Source of the DNA: Saprospiraceae bacterium
GTDB lineage: Bacteria > Bacteroidota > Bacteroidia > Chitinophagales > Saprospiraceae
Assembly (NCBI GenBank): GCA_027080725.1
Contig: JALWRC010000086.1
Location: 1 to 64,000 of the forward strand
DNA length: 64,000 nucleotides
Reading direction: 5' to 3'
Shown: positions 55,252-63,841 of the stretch, one piece after another
Layout of the letters: every line of letters starts with the position of its first letter
Position numbering within the stretch: position 1 is the first letter of the stretch
The notes under the pieces: generated by a model
Told to the model about the DNA's origin: nothing
The model's input: only the letters and a program-made list of their open reading frames with translations
Databases searched by the model: none
Made by a program: the position numbers and the translations under genes

Positions 55252-56175
55252 ATGCGATACATTTTACTCTATATTTTAATAATGCTTTCTACCGTTTTGG
55301 TCTCCGCTCAACAGGTGATTGAAGCCAAGAATTGGTGTCTTTCGCGCTGTGACCTCGTCGGAGACGAGAAGGAGAATGCAGAGCTCATTTATTTGAAGTT
55401 GGCCAATGATTCGATCAAAAACTACAATAACTCTAAGGAGATTTTGCGATTTCCCTTGCGCATCGGGATTGTACAGCGAGACTCGTTGGACATCTCGCTG
55501 AAAGAGATCCGTGTCAGACAAGCGATTTACCGGCTGAATCAGGCGTTTAAGCCTGTCGGTTTGCTCTTCTATATCGATCGGGTGGATGTCATTCTTTCAG
55601 ACCTTTATCTGGAGGATTTGTCAGAGGATTTGTATCAACCCTACAACGATTTTTCCGACAAATACCGGCTGGACAGTACCATTTCGCTGTACATATTTGA
55701 CCACAAAAAGGACTTTTGCCGAGTGACTCCTCTTTCCATTTCTTGTGGTAGAACCGGTGGGTTTTCCTACGTATTGTCCCGCCGGACCAACAATGTCGTT
55801 ATGAGTAAGTTTGACCTCAGTGATCAAAAGATTATGGCCCACGAATTCGGGCATTTCTTCGGTTTGTATCACACTTTCGAAGAGCGGCAATTTGGCAAGG
55901 ACGATTTTGACCCGGATAAATGTGCATTGGTAGGGGATAGGATTTGTGATACTCCTCCGGATCCGGGAGCTGTTTTTGAGATTTATGTCAACTATTCCGA
56001 CTGTGAGATGTTGGGGTTTAAGAATGATTCCGGACAAGTGTACAAGCCCTTAATCGAAAACTATATGTCCTATTACAAACCTTGTTACATGAAGGAGTAC
56101 AGCTTTACTCCCGGACAAATAGAGGTGATGCGTACGGCAGCACATTCGGACTTGAGAAAGAGGTTTAGCCGGTGA
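55252..56175 (+). CDS. M43-like zinc metalloprotease, secreted
   Basis: 307 residues from ATG 55252 at the start of a signal peptide (RYILLYILIMLSTVLVSAQ); an upstream TTG frame is unlikely. IMAHEFGHFFGLYHTF (His-Glu-x2-His-x2-Gly-x2-His) is a perfect metzincin site, and DRICDTPPDP plus ENYMSYY (Met-turn) match cytophagalysin/pappalysin-type M43 enzymes. A disulfide-type Cys set is present. Unlike the other secreted proteins in the window, no T9SS sorting domain is visible, so it may be periplasmic or released otherwise. Confidence 0.82.
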   Translation: MRYILLYILIMLSTVLVSAQQVIEAKNWCLSRCDLVGDEKENAELIYLKLANDSIKNYNNSKEILRFPLRIGIVQRDSLDISLKEIRVRQAIYRLNQAFKPVGLLFYIDRVDVILSDLYLEDLSEDLYQPYNDFSDKYRLDSTISLYIFDHKKDFCRVTPLSISCGRTGGFSYVLSRRTNNVVMSKFDLSDQKIMAHEFGHFFGLYHTFEERQFGKDDFDPDKCALVGDRICDTPPDPGAVFEIYVNYSDCEMLGFKNDSGQVYKPLIENYMSYYKPCYMKEYSFTPGQIEVMRTAAHSDLRKRFSR

Positions 56176-56251
56176 TTGGGGATATATTATGAAATTGTTG
56201 GCCGATATTCATATAGCAGAAAAGGAAATCAAAAATTAAACACTATTCATT

Positions 56252-57082
56252 ATGCAGACTAAGACAATATTCATTACAGGAGCTTCTTCCGGAATCGGCA
56301 AAGCCATTGCGATGTATTTCTCGGAAAGAGGATGGAATGTAGCAGCGACCATGCGTCATCCGGGGAAAGAGACGGAATTGACGAAACAACCCAATATAAA
56401 ACTGTACCGCCTGGATGTTACAGATGAAGCATCTATCGAAGCAGCCATTTCCGGTGCCATAAAGGATTTTGGGGGAATCGACGTCATCGTTAATAATGCG
56501 GGATATGGAGCAGTAGGCGTATTCGAAAAATCCACCGGAGAACAACTCCGAAAGCAGTTTGATGTCAATGTCTTTGGGGTATTCAACGTCATACGGAAAA
56601 TATTGCCTCATTTTCGAAGCAAACACGATGGGACGATTATCAATATTACCTCGGTGGGAGCCCTGATCACCTTTCCATTGTATAGCGCTTACCATGCGAC
56701 TAAATGGGCGCTGGATGGCTTCGGGGAATCCTTGCACTATGAGCTCAAACCACTGGGTATCCGGGTAAAAAGTGTAGAGCCCGGCGCGATTAAAACCGAC
56801 TTTTACTCCCGGTCTCAGGACTTATTTGTCGATACGTCGATCGAGGATTATGACTCGTATGAAAAGGTCTGCATGGAGAATATGCAAAAGGAAGGGGAGA
56901 AAGCCCCCGGACCGGAAAAAGTCGCTAAAGTCGTATGGAAAGCAGCCAACAGTAAGTCCTTCAAGGTGCGCTATCCGGTCGGGATGGACGCCAAAGCGCT
57001 TTTATTTATCCGGCGCATTATCCCCAACCGGTGGTTTTTTGCTATCGTCCGCAAGGTGGTGGAGCGCGGGTTTTCCCGCTAA
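56252..57082 (+). CDS. Short-chain dehydrogenase/reductase
   Basis: 276 residues, classical SDR: TGASSGIGKAIA (cofactor), NNAGYGAVG, catalytic YHATKWAL (Tyr-x3-Lys) and EPGAIKTDF. The C-terminal extension of about 60 residues is typical of retinol-dehydrogenase-like SDRs. Substrate unknown. A dispersed-motif near-copy (TATGAAATTGT at 56188) lies upstream in the 76-base gap. The 267 bases downstream to gldE hold no gene, only another near-copy at 57128. Confidence 0.88.
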   Translation: MQTKTIFITGASSGIGKAIAMYFSERGWNVAATMRHPGKETELTKQPNIKLYRLDVTDEASIEAAISGAIKDFGGIDVIVNNAGYGAVGVFEKSTGEQLRKQFDVNVFGVFNVIRKILPHFRSKHDGTIINITSVGALITFPLYSAYHATKWALDGFGESLHYELKPLGIRVKSVEPGAIKTDFYSRSQDLFVDTSIEDYDSYEKVCMENMQKEGEKAPGPEKVAKVVWKAANSKSFKVRYPVGMDAKALLFIRRIIPNRWFFAIVRKVVERGFSR

Positions 57083-57349
57083 GGAGCGCTTTATTGGAGA
57101 AAAACCCTCTTTTTGAATAAAGTCAGTTATGAAATGGTTTTGAATATCGAACATCGTTTCTCCCTGATAAATATTTATTCTATGTGGTCAAGGGGTGTTC
57201 GGTGCTTTTAGGTGTTTCCCTTCCAATTGTTAATCCCTGAAATGTCGCTAATAACCTGAAAAGCAGCTCCAGCATCTGAACATATTGCATTAGAACAACA
57301 AATGATAGGATGTGGGTAGTGCTATATCCACTTCTGGAGATGCTCAAAG

Positions 57350-58774
57350 TCAACCTTTTCCCTTCACGATAATCTTGACTTGTTTGATACGTCGGTGGTC
57401 CACCTCTTCGACGATGATCTTATAAGCCTCCCCAATCATAAGGGTAAATCCCCTTTCCGGTAGGCCGCCAGTATGTTCGAGAATAAGGCCGGCCAGGCTA
57501 TCTGCCTCTCCCCGCACTGCATCAAATTCATCTACATCGATCTCCAATACTCTGGCCACATCATTGAGCATGGTTTTGCCTTCAAATTGATAGGTATTGG
57601 CATTGAGTCTTCGGAATTCTACCTCTTGGTCTTCATCAAATTCGTCATGAATCTCGCCAATAACCTCTTCCATCACATCTTCTAAAGTCACCAATCCGGC
57701 GCCACCTCCATATTCGTCCACAACGATGGCGATGTGTTTGTGTTTTGATTGAAAGTCTTTGAGCAATTCATTGCCTTTTTTGGTTTCCGGAACATACATT
57801 ATATCGGTATTAATCAAGGATCTCCAGTCCTTCTCTTTCGAGTTTCGGAGATATCCAAGCATATCTTTGACGTATAAGATTCCTTTGACATGGTCAAAGT
57901 CTTCTTCGATAACAGGGATACGGGAGAAACCGGATGTTTTAACGGTGTCCAGTACGTTATCGTAATCATCGTCGATATCCACGGTTAATACATCTACTCG
58001 AGGTGTCATGATTTGTTTGGCGGTGACTTCATCCAGTTTGAGGATGCGTTTGAGGAGCTCGACTTTCGGATTGTCCGGATCATCGGTATGAACAGTGAGG
58101 GAGATGGCCTTATCGAGATCATCCTTAGTCGTCATACTTCCCGATACGCCAGATGAATCCAGTCCTTTTTCGATTTTATTGGAGAGCCCTACAAACAAAG
58201 AGGCCAGAGGATATAGTGCCTTAGATAAAAAGTACAACGGACGAGCCATGCGTTTGGCAAATTGTATGCTGTTGACCTTGGCATAAATCTTGGGAGCTAC
58301 TTCTCCAAAGAGAAGCAGTAAGGTGGTGACACCGACTACAGTGATTAAAAAGTTGATAGTGCGAGCGACATAGTGTACGGATAAATGGAAAGGTAAAGTT
58401 CCTTGAAGCCAGAGAGCGAATTTTTGAAACATTTGTTCTGTGAAGAAATTCCAAACGAGGTAATCCGACAGAACGACGATTGCGATATTTATGAAATTGT
58501 TGGCTATGAGAATGGTCGCCAATAATCGTCCCTGGTCTCGCAACAAGTTTTGTACCAGCTTAAAAGATTTGGGGTACTGCTCTCTAAGAATTTCTAAGTC
58601 TGATTTATTAAGGGAAAACAAGGCAACTTCAGAACCGGATATCATAGCGGATAGGTATAACAATAGCACCACCCCAACCAAAGCGAGGCTGAGGTGAAAG
58701 GTAGAAACTACGATAAAGATGGACGTTAAAATGAGAGTTTTCCGATGGCTACTATCAGGAGGGTCGGTATCCAA
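57350..58774 (-). CDS. gldE: Gliding motility-associated protein GldE (CNNM/CBS/CorC domains)
   Basis: 474 residues. Three or four N-terminal membrane helices carry the CNNM (DUF21) domain at about 25-205, then a CBS pair at about 230-355 (MTPRVDVLTVDID, SRIPVIEEDFDHVKGILYVKD), and a CorC_HlyC domain at the C-terminus (EFRRLNANTYQFEGKTMLNDVARVLEID). The family is related to Mg2+/Co2+ efflux proteins; GldE is associated with T9SS and gliding in Bacteroidota, and its place next to ssb is the conserved context. It follows ssb by 24 bases on the same strand. A near-copy of the dispersed motif lies inside the gene at 58490. Confidence 0.9.
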   Translation of the reverse strand: MDTDPPDSSHRKTLILTSIFIVVSTFHLSLALVGVVLLLYLSAMISGSEVALFSLNKSDLEILREQYPKSFKLVQNLLRDQGRLLATILIANNFINIAIVVLSDYLVWNFFTEQMFQKFALWLQGTLPFHLSVHYVARTINFLITVVGVTTLLLLFGEVAPKIYAKVNSIQFAKRMARPLYFLSKALYPLASLFVGLSNKIEKGLDSSGVSGSMTTKDDLDKAISLTVHTDDPDNPKVELLKRILKLDEVTAKQIMTPRVDVLTVDIDDDYDNVLDTVKTSGFSRIPVIEEDFDHVKGILYVKDMLGYLRNSKEKDWRSLINTDIMYVPETKKGNELLKDFQSKHKHIAIVVDEYGGGAGLVTLEDVMEEVIGEIHDEFDEDQEVEFRRLNANTYQFEGKTMLNDVARVLEIDVDEFDAVRGEADSLAGLILEHTGGLPERGFTLMIGEAYKIIVEEVDHRRIKQVKIIVKGKG

Positions 58775-58798
58775 AATTTATATTATTTTCTTTACAAA

Positions 58799-59257
58799 CT
58801 AAAAGGGTAAGTCGTCTTCAATAGACGGTGCATTATCTGCGGTATCGCCAGAAGAAGAAGGGGGAGAAGGTGGATCAACTGAGGTTGTCGGATTGCTTTG
58901 AAAAGGAGTATTTTCGGCATTCGAAGATTGCTCTCTGGAGGAAAGCCGTCTGAGTTGGTTGACAACTACTTCGGTGGAATATCTGTCAATACCCTCTTTG
59001 TCGGTCCATTTTCTGTGAATCAACTTTCCTTCGACATATACCATTGTACCCTTTGTGTAGCGCTCGATTTTCTCTGCAAGAAACCTCCACAGAACGAGAT
59101 CATGCCATTCGGTATTGGTAACAAATTCGTTGGTGTTTCTATCTCTATATGTTTCATTCGTAGCGATGGAGACACGGGCTACTTTTGTACCGTTTTCCAG
59201 GGTTCTCACTTCGGGATCACGGCCCAAATTTCCGACTAAAATCACTTTGTTTACCAT
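58799..59257 (-). CDS. ssb: Single-stranded DNA-binding protein
   Basis: 152 residues. The OB fold occupies about 1-110 (MVNKVILVGNLGRDPEVRTLENGTKVARVSIATNE, with the WHDLVLW and KGTMVYVEGKL strands). The C-terminal tail is Pro/Ser-rich and ends in an acidic DDLPF, the partner-docking tip that binds replication and repair proteins. Promoter lies at 59278-59309; cotranscribed with gldE downstream. Confidence 0.97.
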   Translation of the reverse strand: MVNKVILVGNLGRDPEVRTLENGTKVARVSIATNETYRDRNTNEFVTNTEWHDLVLWRFLAEKIERYTKGTMVYVEGKLIHRKWTDKEGIDRYSTEVVVNQLRRLSSREQSSNAENTPFQSNPTTSVDPPSPPSSSGDTADNAPSIEDDLPF

Positions 59258-59277
59258 AAATGTACGATTTGAACTGC

Positions 59278-59309
59278 AAAGTTACACAAAAACCCGTGCA
59301 TAGACAAAT
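59278..59309 (-). promoter_or_regulatory. Promoter of ssb-gldE
   Basis: TTTG (plus-strand CAAA at 59306-59309), a 20-base spacer, and TAACTTTG (plus-strand 59278-59285). A full Bacteroidota consensus promoter, about 20 bases before the ATG. Confidence 0.75.
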
Positions 59310-59397
59310 GGTCCATTACACCTACGCACCTTACTATACTTTGGGTCTGTATTACAATTCTCTATTTTGACATTAAAAGCAATAAATATATTTTTAT

Positions 59398-59405
59398 TAA
59401 CTTTG
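59398..59405 (+). promoter_or_regulatory. Promoter -7 box for the zapA transcript
   Basis: TAACTTTG fits TAnnTTTG, 32 bases before the first ATG. A TTTTG upstream at 59365 is 28 bases away, longer than usual. Confidence 0.5.
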
Positions 59406-59437
59406 TGGATTGAATAGTGTCTAAATGAGAAGCTATT

Positions 59438-59662
59438 ATGTCGGCAGTTCACCTGAAGATAACATCGATTCTGGATAAAATCGGGAAGTTGGAACAGAAG
59501 GTATATGGATTGCAGAAAGAAAATGAAGACCTGCACCGGGAATTGGCCGCATATAAGCAGAAGAAAGGACACTTGGGACAGAGTGATGCGTTGAGAATGA
59601 AAATAGAGGAGATTAAAGAGGAAGTAAGTGAAGTCATTGACTTCATCGAAAGTGCGTGGTAA
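59438..59662 (+). CDS. Short coiled-coil protein (ZapB-like)
   Basis: 74 residues, nearly all helical with heptad pattern (KITSILDKIGKLEQKVYGLQKENEDLHRELAAYKQKKG) and an acidic C-terminus. Size and layout resemble ZapB, a divisome coiled coil, and zapA starts one base after its stop, so a role in FtsZ-ring bundling is inferred. No motif proves the family. Confidence 0.65.
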   Translation: MSAVHLKITSILDKIGKLEQKVYGLQKENEDLHRELAAYKQKKGHLGQSDALRMKIEEIKEEVSEVIDFIESAW

Positions 59663-59663
59663 T

Positions 59664-59960
59664 ATGGAAGATCAATCATTAATCAGTTATACTGCCAATA
59701 TTGGAGGACGACAATACCCGCTCAAGATCAAATCATCTGAAAAAAAGATTATCGATCAGACCATAGCGGATATTAATGACAGGGTAGCGAAGATGAAAGC
59801 CAGCTATGCCTCCAAAGACGTTCAGGACTGGGTGGCGATGGCTTTCTTGAGCTTAGCTTATGATCTCAATAAATCCAAAGCACAAAGCCCAGTTGAGAAT
59901 ACTTCCCTTATATCTGATTTGGAAAAAATAGAATCCAAATTGGATACCTTACTCGACTAA
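59664..59960 (+). CDS. zapA: Cell division protein ZapA
   Basis: 98 residues from ATG 59664, which begins one base after the ZapB-like stop. [16 protein letters not shown] at the N-terminus and the long helix with [13 protein letters not shown] and [20 protein letters not shown] are typical of ZapA, an FtsZ-bundling factor. A longer frame opens 36 bases earlier but overlaps the neighbour's C-terminus. Confidence 0.9.
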   Translation: MEDQSLISYTANIGGRQYPLKIKSSEKKIIDQTIADINDRVAKMKASYASKDVQDWVAMAFLSLAYDLNKSKAQSPVENTSLISDLEKIESKLDTLLD

Positions 59961-59980
59961 CCCAAGTAGATTCAATCTTT

Positions 59981-60081
59981 AGACACTATCACCGGCGGAA
60001 AAGTTTCGTTGGGACCATGTTAATATATATGCTTAGCATATCCCCTATGGGTAAAAGCGTAACACGCATACCCGGGTGTCT
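59981..60081 (+). ncRNA. Structured RNA candidate between zapA and rny
   Basis: A closing stem AGACAC (59981)/GTGTCT (60076) encloses ATATGC-TTA-GCATAT (60027-60041) and GGGTA...GCGT-AAC-ACGC...TACCC (60049-60073). The 206-base interval is unusually long for an operon. In Gammaproteobacteria the 6S RNA gene lies next to zapA, so 6S RNA is one possibility, but sequence similarity cannot be judged here. Might also be the rny 5'-UTR. Confidence 0.3.
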
Positions 60082-60100
60082 GCACAAGGTGTTGAAATCA

Positions 60101-60113
60101 ACCATTTCATACC
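60101..60113 (-). repeat. Dispersed 13-mer GGTATGAAATGGT
   Basis: Exact copy on the minus strand in the zapA-rny gap. A related ATGGTATGGT lies 10 bases downstream. Confidence 0.6.
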
Positions 60114-60166
60114 TGAAAACAAAATGGTATGGTAAGCAAATTATTTACTTAAAAAATTTGTGTCAA

Positions 60167-61828
60167 ATGATTATAACAACAGGATTGCTCGTCGGAATCC
60201 TTCTCGGGGCCGTCGTAGGCATATTGGTGGGATTCTTGATGTTAAAAGGCCTTAATAAGGCCAGAGTAGAAGAGGTCAACAAGAAGGCGGACCTGGCGAT
60301 AGAGGAAGCGCGGGTAACGGCCAAGCGGCTGATTAATGATGCGGAAACCAAAGCGGAAAAAATTATTTCAAAGGCGGAAAATGTCAATGAGAGCATCAAG
60401 CAAAAGAAGATCAGAGAGGTCAAAGAAAAATTTGCCAAACTAAAAGAACAGCTCAACAAGGAGAAGGCCAATTTTAAAATCGAAATGCGGGAGAGGGAAC
60501 TTCAATTGAAAGCACAGGAGGAGGCGCATAAAGTAAAACTGGAGAAACTCGAAGCCCTCGAAGAGGAAATCGACAACCGGGACAACGAAATAAAGGCTAT
60601 ACGGCAAAACCTCGAGAAGCAACTCAGCATTGTCGCTTCAAAAAAAGAAGAACTGGATGCATTGACGGAGAAGCAAATCCGTAACATCGAAAATATCGCT
60701 AAGCTGACTGAAGCGGAAGCCAAAGAGCAATTGCTCGAGGCGGTACGTGCTAAGTCGGAGACGGATGCCATGTCTATCCAAAAGCAGCTCATCTCCGAAG
60801 CCAAAGCGAGAGCGCTCAAAGAATCCAAGAAAATCATCATTCAGACCATCCAAAGGATGAGTGCCGAATATACCATCGAGAATTCTGTCACGGTGTACAA
60901 TTTGGACACCGACGATATCAAAGGGCAAATCATCGGAAGAGAAGGGCGCAACATACGTGCATTGGAAGCAGCGACCGGTGCGGAAATCATCGTGGACGAC
61001 ACGCCGGAGGCCATCGTCATTTCCAGTTTTGACCCTATCCGAAGGGAGGTCTGCCGTCTTGCCCTCAAACGGCTGGTCTCCGATGGACGCATTCACCCGG
61101 CACGCATTGAAGAAGTCGTGGCCAAAGTGAAGAAGCAGCTCGATCAACAAATTATGGAGATCGGAGAAAGATCTATTATCGAACTGGATATTCACGGATT
61201 GGATTCGTATTTGGTCAAGATGGTCGGAAGGATGCGTTTCCGCTCCTCTTATGGTCAAAACCTGTTAAAACACTCGTTGGAGACGGCGAGATTGTGCGCG
61301 ACCATGGCAGCAGAACTGGGTTTGAGCCGCAAGCAAATCAAAATGGCCAAACGTGCCGGACTCTTGCATGATATCGGCAAGGTGAGCGAGGAGGATTCCG
61401 AATTGTCCCACGCTTTGCTCGGTATGCAAATCGCAGAAAAACGTGGAGAGGCAGCCATTATCCTCAACGCGATTGGTGCCCACCACGACGAGATTGAGAT
61501 GAATAATATCATCTCTCCTATCGTACAGGCTTGTGATGCCATTTCCGGTGCCAGACCGGGAGCGAGAAGGGAGATACTCGAGAGTTACCTCAAGCGTATC
61601 CGCGATCTCGAAGAGCTCGCCATGGCCTACGAAGGAGTACAAAAAGCCTATGCCTTACAAGCGGGAAGAGAGTTGCGCGTTATTGTAGAAAGCGAAAAGG
61701 TATCGGATCAAGCGGTGGATGACCTCTCCTTTAGCATTTCCCAAAAAATACAGGATGAAATGCAGTATCCCGGCCAAGTAAAGGTGACGGTGATACGAGA
61801 GAAGAGAGCCACGGCATTTGCCCGCTAA
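60167..61828 (+). CDS. rny: Ribonuclease Y
   Basis: 553 residues from ATG 60167, placing the membrane anchor ([20 protein letters not shown]) at the N-terminus; a longer frame from 60017 lacks a rationale. A long coiled coil (about 35-200), a KH domain ([17 protein letters not shown], about 240-300), and an HD domain with [15 protein letters not shown] and LLHDIGKV make up the mRNA-decay endonuclease. Usual length near 520. The reading frame follows the structured zapA gap. Confidence 0.95.
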   Translation: MIITTGLLVGILLGAVVGILVGFLMLKGLNKARVEEVNKKADLAIEEARVTAKRLINDAETKAEKIISKAENVNESIKQKKIREVKEKFAKLKEQLNKEKANFKIEMRERELQLKAQEEAHKVKLEKLEALEEEIDNRDNEIKAIRQNLEKQLSIVASKKEELDALTEKQIRNIENIAKLTEAEAKEQLLEAVRAKSETDAMSIQKQLISEAKARALKESKKIIIQTIQRMSAEYTIENSVTVYNLDTDDIKGQIIGREGRNIRALEAATGAEIIVDDTPEAIVISSFDPIRREVCRLALKRLVSDGRIHPARIEEVVAKVKKQLDQQIMEIGERSIIELDIHGLDSYLVKMVGRMRFRSSYGQNLLKHSLETARLCATMAAELGLSRKQIKMAKRAGLLHDIGKVSEEDSELSHALLGMQIAEKRGEAAIILNAIGAHHDEIEMNNIISPIVQACDAISGARPGARREILESYLKRIRDLEELAMAYEGVQKAYALQAGRELRVIVESEKVSDQAVDDLSFSISQKIQDEMQYPGQVKVTVIREKRATAFAR

Positions 61829-61849
61829 CCGGAGGAAAGAAGACGTCAC

Positions 61850-63046
61850 ATGAGTCCCCGACAACAGTTGTTTCTAAAGCATTTGGCTTTGACACATCCC
61901 AATCCGAGTCTATTAGAGATTCGGGATGCGAAGGGCGTTTACCTCTATGATGTCGGGGGAAAGCGGTACACGGACCTCAATTCGGGGATCGGTCCTGCGG
62001 CATTGGGGCATGGACATCCGGACATCATTCGCGCTGTGCAACACCAGATAGAACAGTATGCCCATACGATGGTGTACGGGGAGTATGTCCAAGCACCTCA
62101 GGTCGAATTGGCATCGTTGCTCACATCTCATCTCCCCGATACATTGGACACCGTATATTTTGTCAACTCGGGAAGTGAAGCGGTAGAAGGGGCCATCAAA
62201 CTCGCCAGAAAGCACACGGGCAGAGCCGAGATTATTAGTGCTTCCAATGCATACCATGGCAGCACTATCGCTGCAGAGAGCTTGCGAAGTGATATCGAAT
62301 TTACCATGCACTATCAACCGATGGTACCGGGATTCCGGCATATCCGCTTCAACCGGGAGGAAGACCTTGTGAAAATCACGGAGTATACTGCCGCTGTTCT
62401 TCTGGAGACGATACAGGCGGAGGCGGGTCTCATCCTTCCTCATACAGAGTATCTAAAAAAACTCAAAGCGCGATGTCATAAAACCGGTACTTTGCTCATT
62501 CTGGATGAAATCCAAGTCGGGTTGGGGCGTACGGGCAAATTCTCTGCTTTCGAACATTATGGGATAGTCCCGGACATTGTTCTATTGGCCAAAGCCTTGG
62601 GGGGAGGACTCCCCTTGGGGGCATTTGTAGCCGGAAGGACATTGATGCAGTCCCTTTGGTCGGCCCCAAGTCACGGGCATTTGACTACCTTCGGGGGAAA
62701 TCCCGTATCCTGTGCTGCCGGACTGGCTGCGATAAAAGTATTGACAAGGCCGGGTTTTCTCGAAGACGTATCGTCCAAGGGACAGCTTATGAAATCCCTT
62801 TTGGAAGGGGGTAAAGGTATTCAAGCGCTTCGCAGTAAAGGGATGATGATCGCCGTGGATATGGGAGATAAAACGACCAATACAGCGGTTATCCATCGTC
62901 TTTTTGAAAAGGGGTATATCGTCGATTACCTCCTTTTTAATGATACGAGCTTCCGGATCGCCCCTCCCCTTACCATTACGGAAGAGCAACTCCAAAATGC
63001 CCTCTCTGTAGTCCGGGAGACTATCGAAGAGGTAGTGGGTAAGTAA
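61850..63046 (+). CDS. Class III aminotransferase (acetylornithine transaminase-like)
   Basis: 398 residues, PLP-dependent fold type I. Visible: DLNSGIGPAALGHGHPDI, NSGSEAVEGAIKLARKHTGR, a DEIQVGLGRTGKF block with the PLP-binding Asp, LLAKALGGGLPLGAF with the Schiff-base Lys, and HLTTFGGNPVSCAAGLAAI. It belongs to the acetylornithine/succinylornithine/gamma-aminobutyrate transaminase group; no adjacent arginine genes, so the natural substrate is not set. It starts 21 bases after rny and is followed by a lipoprotein-like gene. Confidence 0.9.
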   Translation: MSPRQQLFLKHLALTHPNPSLLEIRDAKGVYLYDVGGKRYTDLNSGIGPAALGHGHPDIIRAVQHQIEQYAHTMVYGEYVQAPQVELASLLTSHLPDTLDTVYFVNSGSEAVEGAIKLARKHTGRAEIISASNAYHGSTIAAESLRSDIEFTMHYQPMVPGFRHIRFNREEDLVKITEYTAAVLLETIQAEAGLILPHTEYLKKLKARCHKTGTLLILDEIQVGLGRTGKFSAFEHYGIVPDIVLLAKALGGGLPLGAFVAGRTLMQSLWSAPSHGHLTTFGGNPVSCAAGLAAIKVLTRPGFLEDVSSKGQLMKSLLEGGKGIQALRSKGMMIAVDMGDKTTNTAVIHRLFEKGYIVDYLLFNDTSFRIAPPLTITEEQLQNALSVVRETIEEVVGK

Positions 63047-63114
63047 TAAGTAACAAAAATTTAGCAATTTTACACCTCCAAAGAATCTTAAGTCGCAGTT
63101 AAATTAATAGCGCC

Positions 63115-63783
63115 ATGCTTAGCAGAAATATAAAAAGTATTTCAAAATTACTGGGTTATGTGTTAATGTACGGGGTTTTCCTCACGTTGTTGCCCACTTT
63201 TTGGAGATGCGGGAATCCCAATGCCACCGAACACATTGTCCTCAGAGATGACTCTACACGAATAGTCAGGGAATACGATGTACTAAAAGGGACGAAGGTC
63301 AAACACGGTAAATTGACGGTCAAGGACTTCGATGGTAAGATGTATGAAGAATCCAATTTTGACCATGGCAAGTTATCCGGAGTACAAAAGCTCTATACGA
63401 AAGGCAAATTGTATAGTATCGCCCATTTTAAAGATAGTATCATCCATGGACTTTATACGAGTTATCATATAGAAACAGGTGAACCGTATGTTATCGGCAA
63501 TTACAATATGGGGGTCATGGAAGGCAAATGGAAGACGTATACCAACCAAGGCAAGCTGAAAGAGATCGTTACCTTTAAAAACAATGAAGAAAACGGTCCA
63601 TTTGTCGAGTTTTGGCCCAATGGAAAAATAAAAGCGGAAGGCGAATACCTCAATGGGGACAACGAAAATGGACTCCTCTACCTCTATTCGCCCAATGGAG
63701 TGCTCTACAAGAAAATGGAATGTAAAGAAGGCAACTGTCACACCATTTGGGAGAAGGGGAAGGAGGAAAAGAAAGGCCAATAG
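63115..63783 (+). CDS. YwqK-type (MORN-like repeat) lipoprotein-like protein
   Basis: 222 residues. N-terminus has a hydrophobic segment (about 13-30) with a Cys after it (TFWRCGNPN), suggesting a membrane or lipoprotein anchor. The rest is a series of about six 20-23-residue MORN/YwqK-type strands (HGKLTVKDFDGKMYEESNF, GKWKTYTNQGKLKEIVTF, GPFVEFWPNGKIKAEGEY). In other contexts such repeats are annotated as antitoxin YwqK; here a repeat-toxin partner is not visible, so function is unknown. Confidence 0.7.
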   Translation: MLSRNIKSISKLLGYVLMYGVFLTLLPTFWRCGNPNATEHIVLRDDSTRIVREYDVLKGTKVKHGKLTVKDFDGKMYEESNFDHGKLSGVQKLYTKGKLYSIAHFKDSIIHGLYTSYHIETGEPYVIGNYNMGVMEGKWKTYTNQGKLKEIVTFKNNEENGPFVEFWPNGKIKAEGEYLNGDNENGLLYLYSPNGVLYKKMECKEGNCHTIWEKGKEEKKGQ

Positions 63784-63824
63784 ACATAACTGTCACCAAG
63801 CGTTTTAGCATCTCACAATAGCCA

Positions 63825-63837
63825 ACAATTTCATACC
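63825..63837 (-). repeat. Dispersed 13-mer GGTATGAAATTGT
   Basis: Exact copy on the minus strand, 4 bases before the next start codon. Its extension TTGGCTAT also occurs in the near-copy inside gldE. Confidence 0.6.
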
Positions 63838-63841
63838 AAAA

